Source of the DNA: Sphingomonas natans
GTDB taxonomy: Bacteria > Pseudomonadota > Alphaproteobacteria > Sphingomonadales > Sphingomonadaceae
NCBI RefSeq assembly: GCF_030546695.1
Contig: NZ_JAUOTP010000005.1
Location: forward strand, 186,001-250,000
Length of the DNA: 64,000 nucleotides
Reading direction: 5' to 3'
The position numbers and the translations under genes were made by a program. Under the pieces are notes generated by a model that worked only from the letters and a program-made list of their open reading frames with translations, was not told where the DNA came from and searched no databases. Position 1 is the stretch's first letter. Each line of letters opens with the position of its first letter. Below are positions 35,708 to 44,404 of the stretch, piece by piece.

Positions 35708-36756
35708 GCGGCACCCGCCGGCGACGACGGGGGCTTTCGATCGTTGCGCCGCCATGGAAACAGCTTGCCGGTCTCCAAGCGCATCGTACGCAGCGGCTCC
35801 AGATAGAACTCGCGCAGGGTATTGTGCGGATTATGGTCCCCTAATTCGGCGTCGTTCAGCCCCCAGCGCCAGGTTTCGCCTTTCGCCGGGACGTAAAGCG
35901 TTCCGAACAACCAGTCGAAGATATAGCCGGCACCTGCCATGTTCTTGTCCATGTGCTGCGGCTCGGCGCTATGGTGGAGTTGGTGCATCACGGGCGAACC
36001 CAAGACAACGTCCAGCACGCGACCATAGGATACAGGTATGTGGAGATGATCGACCGAGCGGAAGCCGATGAGAACATAGATGATATTGTACCAGAAGATC
36101 GTGGCGGTGGTGGCGGGCAGCAGGTCGCCGGTGGTGACGTAGAGCCCGATGCTGGTTCCCACGGCGGTGCCAAGGACGCGCGTTGCACCGTTGACGAAAT
36201 GCTCGAGCGGATGGCTGCGGAGAAACGCGAAAAGGTTCGCGGATTCGGCGGAATGGTGCGCGCGGTGGAGCGCCCAAAGCAGCGGCACACGGTGCATCGC
36301 GTAATGCCCGCTATATTGGCCGATGCCCTGTCCGAACCAAAAGCCAAAGAATTGGATCGCAACGGCCGCCCACGCGACCGTAACAAGCTGCGGCGCAGGT
36401 CCGAATACGTCCACAAGGGCATCTTTAAAAGTCACGCCCGCTACGAGGCCAACGACAATCACCGCCACCTCAAACAGTGGAATGAAGATCAGGCCATTCG
36501 CCAGCCATACGCCAAAATCGACCCTGCCTGACCGGCTCGTGTACATCTCCTTGGGGAAGAGATAGGTCATCCATATCCTGAAGCCGCGTTCGGGAAGGTG
36601 CGGCCGGACGCAGCCGAAGTAAAAGAGCGACCCGGTGAGCAGGATTCCCGCAAGCACCAGGGGCAAACTTACCAGCAACGCGGAATACGACGCCGCGAAT
36701 GCCGCGAACACCTGATCGACGGCACTTCCATCGCCATTCATAATCCGCATCCTCAT
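35704..36756 (-). CDS. Sterol desaturase / fatty acid hydroxylase family membrane di-iron enzyme
   Basis: A 350-residue integral membrane protein with the histidine boxes of the family: H151--xxxH155 (HYAMH), H164--HH168 (HRAHHSAE), a further HPLEH, and HQLHHSAEPQH (258-268). These bind two non-haem irons for O2-dependent hydroxylation or desaturation of lipids, sterols or carotenoids. Transmembrane segments are at about 27-48, 85-108, 125-142 and 218-232. Two in-frame ATGs (36756 and 36741) could be the start. Electrons may come from the nearby reductase. The substrate is unknown. Confidence 0.87.
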   Translation of the reverse strand: MRMRIMNGDGSAVDQVFAAFAASYSALLVSLPLVLAGILLTGSLFYFGCVRPHLPERGFRIWMTYLFPKEMYTSRSGRVDFGVWLANGLIFIPLFEVAVIVVGLVAGVTFKDALVDVFGPAPQLVTVAWAAVAIQFFGFWFGQGIGQYSGHYAMHRVPLLWALHRAHHSAESANLFAFLRSHPLEHFVNGATRVLGTAVGTSIGLYVTTGDLLPATTATIFWYNIIYVLIGFRSVDHLHIPVSYGRVLDVVLGSPVMHQLHHSAEPQHMDKNMAGAGYIFDWLFGTLYVPAKGETWRWGLNDAELGDHNPHNTLREFYLEPLRTMRLETGKLFPWRRNDRKPPSSPAGAA

Positions 36757-37314
36757 CTCTCAGCGGAACGCGACACTTCGAGCGGCATCGCTTGCCACAA
36801 CCCATTCCGCGACTACACTATGACGTATCCGGGTTTCCGTTGCAGACTAACCAACGCGTTGCGCTTAGTCAAACGATCGAGCCGATGGCCGCACCGGCTT
36901 CCTATCGCTGTGTAGCGACCGGACGAGGCCTCTTCGAAGTGACGCGCGAAACTGGCGGCTCGTTTTCACGGCATTCCACCAGTCCTGGCTTCGGGATGCT
37001 GCGAAAAACGTTTCCGCGACGAAGTCGTACGACCAGCCGATAAAAGTCGTCACTCGTTTGCCGAGCCAACCCTCGGATCGAGCGGAGAGAGCGCCTGCTC
37101 GTCGATCCGGCCGGCGAGCATAGCCTCCTTTTTCCCCGCTGACGGAGCCGTCGGCAAATTCGAAACCTGCCAGAAGGGGAGCTCGGGATCGATCGGCGAG
37201 AGCAGCCATGCGACAATAAACTGGCATATTCACGTTGATTCAGAATAATCCATTTGATATAGGGCAATCTCGCGCTTGTGAATAACACAAGGCGACTTCC
37301 AAGGGGGCGGATAC
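36757..37314. other. Divergent intergenic region before the TonB receptor gene
   Basis: This 558-base stretch separates the desaturase (minus) from the receptor (plus). It contains AT-richer DNA around 37220-37275 that probably holds the receptor promoter, and AAGGGGGCGG just before ATG 37315. A minus-strand frame at 36865-37233 is open but lacks recognisable features. No inverted repeat of the LacI type is present. Confidence 0.4.
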
Positions 37315-40209
37315 ATGGTACGCGGTTTGGCATTCTGCAGCTCTGCAATTGGCGCGCTGGCATTGGCTTCGGCGGCGCAGGCACAAGCGACGAGTTCAAG
37401 TCAAACCTCAGGCACAGGGGATGTCCCTGCCGCGGTCGCCGGAAGCTCCGAGCAAGGCGGTCTTTCAGAGCGGAATGCTGCCGACATCGTCGTGACGGGC
37501 AGCCGCCTGACGACCAACGGAAACAATCTGCCGACCCCAGTGACGATCGTCTCGACCGAAGCGCTCCTCAGAAATACGCCGACAAGCGTACCCGACGCCT
37601 TGAAGAAGCTGCCGGCGTTCGCGCTTTCGCGCGGCACTGCGGTCCAAGGCGATACTACGGACAATGCGACCGGCGCTTATCTCAACTTGCGCGGCATCGG
37701 CATTCAGCGCAACCTCGTGCTGCTGGACGGCCATCGCGTTCCGCCAACCAGCTACACGGGCGCAGTCGACACCAACATACTGCCGCAGATGCTGCTTCAA
37801 CGCGTCGATGTCGTTACCGGCGGCGCTTCGGCAGTCTATGGATCCGACGCGGTTTCGGGGGTCATAAACTTTGTGCTCAACACCAAGTTCGAAGGACTTT
37901 CGGTGCAGGCACAGCGGGGTCTCTCGACCTATGGTGATGCGCCGTCTTGGCGTGCAGGCGCCGCATATGGCATGAATTTCGCCGGCGACCGCGGCCACGT
38001 CATGGCCAGCTTCGAGCACTATGACCAGAACGGCTTCCTCAAGGAGGCACGTAAATCAGGTCGCGCTGTCTATGCGCTAGCCGGAAGCGGGACCACTGCA
38101 GACCCGTATCGATTGATCACAAATGCCCGCAATTCTGCAATCGGATTCAACGGCTCCATATTCTCGGGCCCCTTGGCCGGGCAGCAGTTCGTGGCGCCAG
38201 GCGTCGTCGGACCGTTCCAGCATGGCACTACTCAGGGCGCCGGCCTGGAAAGCGGGGGCGACGGCTTCTACGGCAAGAACAGTTCGGCCGCGGCTGATGT
38301 AACGACAGACCAGGCCTTCGGTCGCGCCGATTATGCGATCACGGATACCATTAACATATATGCCCAGGGGTTCTGGGCTCGTTCCAAGAATTTCAACTAT
38401 TTTTATCCGTTCCTGTTCAATCCGGTAGTGGTCATCGGGAACGACAATGCATTTCTCCCCGCAGCCCTACGCCCGGCGCTCGGAGGTCCATTTGTCTTCT
38501 CGCGCGTATTCGATGACGCCGAACATCGGCTGGCTATCAAGAATGAGACGACCAGCTGGCAGGCCGCAGCGGGCCTGACCGGCTCGGTGGGCGAGTTCAA
38601 ATGGGACGTTTTTTACCAGCACGCGCAAAGCACGTCGCGGAATCAGGGGCTGGGTTTCGGCGTCGCCGCAAACCTCTTCGCCTCGCTGGATGCCGCAGAC
38701 GAAGGCCTGGTCCGATCTGGCGTGGCGAACGGCAACATAGTTTGCCGAGCGAACGTGACCAATCCTGGCTCTCACCCCGGCTGCGTACCGATTAATCCGT
38801 TTGGCACATCCCCGGCGACCCAGGATGCCGCTTTGGATTATATCTACGGCTCGATTTACAATCAGCCCCGGTTTCCGCTCGACAACGTTTCCGCAAGCAT
38901 CAGCGGTACGGCATTCGACAATTGGGCTGGGCCCGTTCGCTTCGCGGTCAGCGGAGAATATCGGCGGCTCGGGATGGACATCACGACCGGAATTCCGGGC
39001 AGCGCCCTGGCCGACTGCACTGGTATACGATTCAACTGCGTACAGGGCACCACGACCTATTATTACGGCGGTGGCGGTATCACGCCTGTCTCTGCTCATC
39101 AGACTGTGAAGGAGGCGGCATTCGAGACTGAAGTGCCTTTGCTCGCCAACAGCGCGATAGGTAATGCAAGCTTGAACGGGGCCGTCCGTTACACGGACTA
39201 TTCTACGTCAGGTAGCGAGGTCACGTGGAAGGTGGGAGGTGACTGGAGTCCTCTCGAGGGACTTCGCTTCCGCGGGACGCGTTCACGCGATATTCGCGCG
39301 CCAAGCCTGTATGACCTGTTTCAACCAGCCACGTTGGCGAACAGCGGCTATCAGGACGTCCATACCGGCTTTAACGGCCTCGTGCAGACCCAGACCGTCG
39401 GCAATTCGAGCCTTACTCCGGAAAAAGCCGACACGACGACGCTTGGCCTGGTTTTTGCGCCAAGCTTCATTCCACGGCTCAGTATCTCGGTCGACTATTT
39501 CCGTATTAAGATGAAGGACGTCATTTCGGCCGTCGACGGACGCACCCAGGTCGTCCAGCGCCTCTGCGAGGCGGCTAACGGAACAGGGCCCTATTGTGAT
39601 CTTTATGATCGTCCCCTCGCCTTCAGCAACCGCTCGCTCGACAATGCTCCTACGCGAGTGCGTTCGACCCAGTTGAATGGCGCCACGCTCAAGACCTGGG
39701 GCATCGACACGGAAATCAACTATTCGGCCCCGATAGGAGCGGATAACAGGCTGACCTTGCGCGGGCTTGCCGGCTATCAACCGCAGCTGACGACAGTTTT
39801 GATCCCAGGCACAGATCCCATTCGGAACGGCGGCGTCGCGTCCATCCAGCAGGGTGGCGGCATCAGCAAGCTGCGTCTGACCGGCTTCGTCTCGTTTGCG
39901 AGCCCGCACTGGTCGGTCGACGTGCAGGAACGGTGGCGCTCAAGCCTGCGCCAGGACGCCAACCGGTCGGTGGTGTACAACATTCCCAAAGTTCCTGCCG
40001 TGGCCTACACAGATATAACGCTGACGGCGTTCCTAGACAGTGACAGGGACAAATCAATCTTCCTGTCCGTTCAAAATGTCTTCAACAAAAACCCGCCGGT
40101 TTACGTCACATCGGCATTTTCCGGAACGCCGGCTTTCCAGTATCCGTCGATCATCGGTGACGATGTGATCGGGCGCTATTTTAGCGTGGGCGCTCGCTTC
40201 AAGTTCTAA
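37315..40209 (+). CDS. TonB-dependent outer-membrane receptor, large
   Basis: A 964-residue receptor. Signal peptide to about SAAQA (residue 23), then a plug with DIVVTGSRLTTNGNNLPTPV, NLRGIGIQRNLVLLDGHR and VDVVTGGASAVYGSDAVSGV followed by INFVLNTKF, and a long barrel ending FSVGARFKF with terminal Phe. The GSRL-type plug and size match sphingomonad receptors for large organic substrates. Two exported carboxylesterases and a GH3 enzyme follow on the same strand, suggesting uptake of glycosylated or esterified plant compounds. The promoter is separate from the next genes because a gap of 556 bases follows. Confidence 0.93.
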   Translation: MVRGLAFCSSAIGALALASAAQAQATSSSQTSGTGDVPAAVAGSSEQGGLSERNAADIVVTGSRLTTNGNNLPTPVTIVSTEALLRNTPTSVPDALKKLPAFALSRGTAVQGDTTDNATGAYLNLRGIGIQRNLVLLDGHRVPPTSYTGAVDTNILPQMLLQRVDVVTGGASAVYGSDAVSGVINFVLNTKFEGLSVQAQRGLSTYGDAPSWRAGAAYGMNFAGDRGHVMASFEHYDQNGFLKEARKSGRAVYALAGSGTTADPYRLITNARNSAIGFNGSIFSGPLAGQQFVAPGVVGPFQHGTTQGAGLESGGDGFYGKNSSAAADVTTDQAFGRADYAITDTINIYAQGFWARSKNFNYFYPFLFNPVVVIGNDNAFLPAALRPALGGPFVFSRVFDDAEHRLAIKNETTSWQAAAGLTGSVGEFKWDVFYQHAQSTSRNQGLGFGVAANLFASLDAADEGLVRSGVANGNIVCRANVTNPGSHPGCVPINPFGTSPATQDAALDYIYGSIYNQPRFPLDNVSASISGTAFDNWAGPVRFAVSGEYRRLGMDITTGIPGSALADCTGIRFNCVQGTTTYYYGGGGITPVSAHQTVKEAAFETEVPLLANSAIGNASLNGAVRYTDYSTSGSEVTWKVGGDWSPLEGLRFRGTRSRDIRAPSLYDLFQPATLANSGYQDVHTGFNGLVQTQTVGNSSLTPEKADTTTLGLVFAPSFIPRLSISVDYFRIKMKDVISAVDGRTQVVQRLCEAANGTGPYCDLYDRPLAFSNRSLDNAPTRVRSTQLNGATLKTWGIDTEINYSAPIGADNRLTLRGLAGYQPQLTTVLIPGTDPIRNGGVASIQQGGGISKLRLTGFVSFASPHWSVDVQERWRSSLRQDANRSVVYNIPKVPAVAYTDITLTAFLDSDRDKSIFLSVQNVFNKNPPVYVTSAFSGTPAFQYPSIIGDDVIGRYFSVGARFKF

Positions 40210-40765
40210 TATCTTTATTGAAATATTTGGAATAACTGCTCAGGCAAAGACCGCTCCTCACCACCATTTCCGTGACCCTGAACGTTCGGGGCTTATGTCG
40301 CATTGTCACGGTGCGGAATGGTTGGTGAGTGCAGGCGCAATATCTCTCCTTTAGTGATGATCGACTTGGAGGAGCGCGTGACGATATTATGTCCTCGACG
40401 GTGTAGACGCGCATGTCGCATCGGCGGCCGCGAGAAGCTCCGTTGAGGTCATACTAATCAGTGCAGACAATCGCTGCCCGTTATGGACGCGTATTCCGTA
40501 TCCCGTGTTTCCGAAATGCTCGTATCTTCGGCAGCTTTCCTGCGCTGAACAAGGTCTCCCTCGCGCCTTTGGCGAGATCTACACGTTTCGCCGCGATCAT
40601 AAAATCGCTTGCTCGACGACACGGGGCGACGCGGGACATTCCAGCTGCGTTCTGCCCGCACCCCAGACGTACATCGTTCCGAACAAGCACAGTGAGCCAC
40701 AACATACAGAATGCAAGCCGTCGGAAGTTCAATTCTTCGATCGCGGATCATGAGGAGGGTACGAG
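40210..40765. other. Gap between TonB receptor and first carboxylesterase
   Basis: This 556-base gap shows only short frames. The first 60 bases are AT-rich, and a ribosome-binding site (GAGGAGG, 40752-40758) lies at the right end. It probably holds the promoter of the esterase gene. No convincing hairpin terminator was seen after the receptor. Confidence 0.4.
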
Positions 40766-42397
40766 GTGGAACTCACGCGACGTGGCCTGATCGGCGCTGC
40801 AGGGCCTATGCTATTGTTGTCCGGTCGGGCGTTGGCAGCCATCGGAGACGCCATCGCCGAAACCGAGGGGGGCAAGATCCGGGGTGCAGTCATCGGCGGC
40901 GTACGCATTTATCGTGGGATCCCCTACGCCGGCAGCGTCTCCGGGGAGAACCGCTTCAAGCCGGCCGGGCGAGTGAAGCCATGGGTGGGCGTGCGTGATG
41001 CAGCGCTGCCGGGCGCCCCTTCCATACAACCGCCCGATGGCACGTTCGGGATTGACGAACCGGCCCCCGCAGAAGACTGCCTCAACCTGACGGTGTGGAC
41101 CCCCGCCAACGACGGCAACCGGCGCCCCGTAATGTTCTACAGCCATGGTGGCGGCTTTTCGAGCGGTTCGAGCGCCTCCGTGCTGCAGGACGGTGCGAAC
41201 CTCGCGCGGCTGTATGATGTGGTCGTCGTCGCTACGAACCATCGCCTAGGCCTGCTGGGCTATCTTTATCTCGATGGCATTGCCGGATCGGATTATGCCG
41301 GCTCGGGCAATTGCGGGATGCTCGACATCATTGCCGCCCTCGGGTGGGTTTCGCGGAATATCGACCGGTTCGGCGGAGATCCGTCGAACGTGATGATCTT
41401 CGGAGAGTCCGGGGGCGGGGCAAAAACATCCTGCCTGTATGCGATGCCGGGCGCCGCACCGCATTTCAACAAGGCCTCGATCGAGAGCGGCCCCGGCATA
41501 CGCATGACGGAAGCCGAAGACGCAACGCGCCTGACCGAGAAAGTCCTGTCGGAGCTCGGCATCGGCACTCGCGACTGGCGGCGCCTCCTGAATGTCCCGG
41601 CCGCCAAACTGCTCGAACTGCAACTCAGGCTATCGGGCATGCCGAACGACGCGACAGCGCGCGGCGGCAATCCGGGCGGCGGGTTGCCCGCGATGCGGTT
41701 CAGCCCGGTCGTGGATGGCAAGGCGTTGCCTGCGCACCCGTTCGGTCCCGCAGCACCCGCGATCTCGCGCAACAAGCCGCTGATCGTCGGCTATAATCGC
41801 GACGAAGCTGCCTTCTTCGCGTTCTTGAGTGGAGACGTTGGAATGTTCAACGTCGACGAGGCGGGGTTGCGCAAACGGCTCAGGCCCCTGTTCACCGACT
41901 ATGAGCAAGTAATCGCGACCTATCGTCGCAGCCGCCCGGCGGCGTCCCCTGCGGACATCCTCATCGCAGTGCAGAGCGCTCGCTTTGCTGGCATTGGGTC
42001 AGTTGCAATTGCGGAGCGCAAGGCGGCCGAACAGTCCGCGCCAGCGTTCGCTTACATCTTCAATTATCCTCTCGAAACGGTGATGCCGGGTGCGAACCGC
42101 CCGTTGGGGCCGATGCACGCTCTCGAAATTCCGTTCAAGTTCAACAATGTCGACGCGAAGATCCACGGTTCGGTGCTCGCGGGCAAACGATCCGAGCGCT
42201 ATGTCGCCGGACATGCAATGAGCGAAATGTGGGCGACCTTCGCGCGCACCGGCGTCCCCGGCGCTGTAGGGCAACCGAAGTGGCCAGCCTACAGCCTCGA
42301 TCGCCGCCCGACGATGATCATTGACGCCGCCTGTCAGGTTAAAGACGATCCTTATGGCGAGGAGCGGCTTTTCTGGCAGAGGCGCGCCAATGCGTGA
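40766..42397 (+). CDS. Exported type-B carboxylesterase with Tat signal (first of two)
   Basis: A 543-residue carboxylesterase/lipase of the cholinesterase-like family. The start GTG 40766 follows GAGGAGG by seven bases and gives a twin-arginine-like leader (LTRRGLIGAAG). The oxyanion hole segment is SHGGGF (126-131), EDCLNLTVW (103-111) is the family block, and the nucleophile is Ser215 in GESGGG. A later HALEIPFKFNN contains the probable catalytic His region. Members cleave carboxylic esters, including aromatic and lactone-type esters. It follows the TonB receptor and precedes a second esterase of only partial similarity. Confidence 0.87.
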   Translation: MELTRRGLIGAAGPMLLLSGRALAAIGDAIAETEGGKIRGAVIGGVRIYRGIPYAGSVSGENRFKPAGRVKPWVGVRDAALPGAPSIQPPDGTFGIDEPAPAEDCLNLTVWTPANDGNRRPVMFYSHGGGFSSGSSASVLQDGANLARLYDVVVVATNHRLGLLGYLYLDGIAGSDYAGSGNCGMLDIIAALGWVSRNIDRFGGDPSNVMIFGESGGGAKTSCLYAMPGAAPHFNKASIESGPGIRMTEAEDATRLTEKVLSELGIGTRDWRRLLNVPAAKLLELQLRLSGMPNDATARGGNPGGGLPAMRFSPVVDGKALPAHPFGPAAPAISRNKPLIVGYNRDEAAFFAFLSGDVGMFNVDEAGLRKRLRPLFTDYEQVIATYRRSRPAASPADILIAVQSARFAGIGSVAIAERKAAEQSAPAFAYIFNYPLETVMPGANRPLGPMHALEIPFKFNNVDAKIHGSVLAGKRSERYVAGHAMSEMWATFARTGVPGAVGQPKWPAYSLDRRPTMIIDAACQVKDDPYGEERLFWQRRANA

Positions 42398-42597
42398 GCT
42401 TCATTATGTGCCTTCAGGGCTCGATCAAGACGTGCATCTGCATGCTCGCGCGTGCCATCGCCGCGCCCATTTCGCGACGAGGCCGCCTGCGCCAACGCAT
42501 GCCCCCTCTTCATCTTTCCAAGTGAATCCCAGCTTCGTGTACGCTGGAGCCATTACCCAAGTCTGCGACTGACCGGCTTGCCCATCCGAGGATCGAT

Positions 42598-44016
42598 ATG
42601 CGCGCTTTTTCATTATCCGCCCTCATTGCCGGCGCCGCATTGGGGATAGCCCGCAGCGGTACGGCAGAGGTGCCGGTCTCCGCCCCGGTGGTGACCGTGG
42701 AAAGCGGCAGCCTGCGTGGGACAGCTGATGCTGCAGTCATAGCTTTCAAGGGCATTCCGTTCGCCGCCGCACCGATCGGACCGTTGCGCTGGCGCTCGCC
42801 GCAGCCAGCGCCCGCCTGGTCGGGCGTTCGCAACGCGAGCGAATATGGCCACGACTGCATGCAGACTCCGTTCCCGAGCGATGCCGCACCGCTCGGTACG
42901 CCGCCAGCCGAAGACTGCCTGTACGCCAATGTCTGGAAGCCGGCCGGGAAGGCGAAGAAGTGGCCCGTGATGGTATGGATCTATGGCGGCGGATTCGTCA
43001 ACGGCGGCGCGTCTCCGCCAACCTATTCGGGCGCCGCGTTGGCCAGGCAGGGCATCCTGGTAGTCAGCTTCAACTATCGCGTCGGCCGTTTCGGCACGTT
43101 CGCGCATCCGCAACTGACCGCCGAAAGGCCGGACGGCGCGCTGCTCGGCAATTATGGATATATGGATCAGTTGGCGATGCTGCGCTGGATCAAACGCAAC
43201 ATTGCGGCGTTCGGCGGCGATCCGGCACAGGTCACGATCGTCGGTGAAAGCGCCGGCGGAATGTCGGTCCATGCGCTGGTCACGTCGCCGCTGACGTCTG
43301 GACTGTTCAGCCGGGCGGTGGCGATGTCGGGCGGCCCGGCGTCGCTCGGCGCAACGACGCTCGCCTCGGCCGAGGTGACGGGGCTGGCCTTCGCCAAGGC
43401 CAACGGCATAGCCGAGAACGATCCGCAGGCCCTGGCTAAATTGCGCGCGCTATCGGCCGAGCAGGTGACCGACGGCCTCAACATGGCCGCCCTGTTCGCG
43501 CCGGCGTCGGGTCCGAAGACCTTCAGCAGCCCGATCCAGGACGGAATACTCGCGATCGATGACCTCGCTGCCTATCGCGCCGGCACGTTCGCCAAGGTGC
43601 CGATGATGGTCGGTGCCACCAGCGCCGATATCGGCGGCCCGGATGGCATGATGCTGGGCGGTGCCCACATGATGGCAGGGCTGCTCGCTCAGCAGCATGT
43701 GCCGACATATTATTATCGCTTCTCCTACGTCGCGACGTCGGAGCGACCCGGGTCCAAGGGCGCTACGCACGCCTCCGATATACCGTTCTTCTTCAACACC
43801 GCGGGCATCCGCTATGGCGCGCAGGCGACCGCGACCGACGCTACTGCGGGAAAAATCGCGAGCGGGTACCTCGTCAATTTTGTGAAGCGGGGCAATCCCA
43901 ACGGACCGGGCCTCCCGCTTTGGCCGGTCTACGCCGGCACTGGAGCTCCCATGCTCGACCTGAACGGCACCGGCGGGGCTGCAGCGGTCGCGGATTCCTT
44001 GGATGCCGCAAGATAA
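42598..44016 (+). CDS. Exported type-B carboxylesterase (second of two)
   Basis: A 472-residue type-B carboxylesterase with a leader MRAFSLSALIAGAALGIARS. The blocks are FKGIPFAAAPIGPLRWRSPQ, EDCLYANVWKP, YGGGF, NYRVGRFG and the nucleophile in GESAGGMSVH; HASDIPFFFNT marks the likely His. It belongs to the same superfamily as the gene at 40766 but is shorter and lacks a twin-arginine motif. The gap of 200 bases before it has no other gene. It probably works outside the cytoplasm on esters taken up by the receptor at 37315. Confidence 0.87.
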   Translation: MRAFSLSALIAGAALGIARSGTAEVPVSAPVVTVESGSLRGTADAAVIAFKGIPFAAAPIGPLRWRSPQPAPAWSGVRNASEYGHDCMQTPFPSDAAPLGTPPAEDCLYANVWKPAGKAKKWPVMVWIYGGGFVNGGASPPTYSGAALARQGILVVSFNYRVGRFGTFAHPQLTAERPDGALLGNYGYMDQLAMLRWIKRNIAAFGGDPAQVTIVGESAGGMSVHALVTSPLTSGLFSRAVAMSGGPASLGATTLASAEVTGLAFAKANGIAENDPQALAKLRALSAEQVTDGLNMAALFAPASGPKTFSSPIQDGILAIDDLAAYRAGTFAKVPMMVGATSADIGGPDGMMLGGAHMMAGLLAQQHVPTYYYRFSYVATSERPGSKGATHASDIPFFFNTAGIRYGAQATATDATAGKIASGYLVNFVKRGNPNGPGLPLWPVYAGTGAPMLDLNGTGGAAAVADSLDAAR

Positions 44017-44404
44017 CGGGATCATCGCCAACGGATCGCTATGCCGATCGATGCGCTCGCCCGCCCAGCTGCGCGCGACGTAAGCGGCGTGGCAATCGGC
44101 CAGCCTGACAAGACGTCACGAATTATCTAGTATCGAACCCGTTGTGGATTTAGGAAATTCCTGCCGGAGATCGGATATCACCAATGATACCGCGGAGAGG
44201 ATCGTCATGGGCTCCATTCGTGCTTGCATCGCCGGGACCACGCGGCACATGCCCGCGAAATGCGCGTGGACCGTCGTGCGCGGCACTCCTCCCCGGTCGG
44301 TCATGCCAGTGCCACGACAGCGCTGATCCGCTTGGAGATAACCAGTTCGCAATAGCATTTTGAGCAGGACCGTGTGGTCCGTCGATAGTTTGAAGGGCGG
44401 AATG
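44017..44404. other. Gap between carboxylesterase and GH3 gene
   Basis: About 388 bases with a few short frames on either strand, none supported. GAAGGGCGG at 44392-44400 is the ribosome-binding site of the GH3 gene. Confidence 0.4.

Noticed and set aside
36865-37233. 122-codon minus-strand frame upstream of the TonB receptor
   Set aside because: No recognisable domain, no ribosome-binding site, and it occupies what should be the receptor promoter region. It could be real but I cannot support it.
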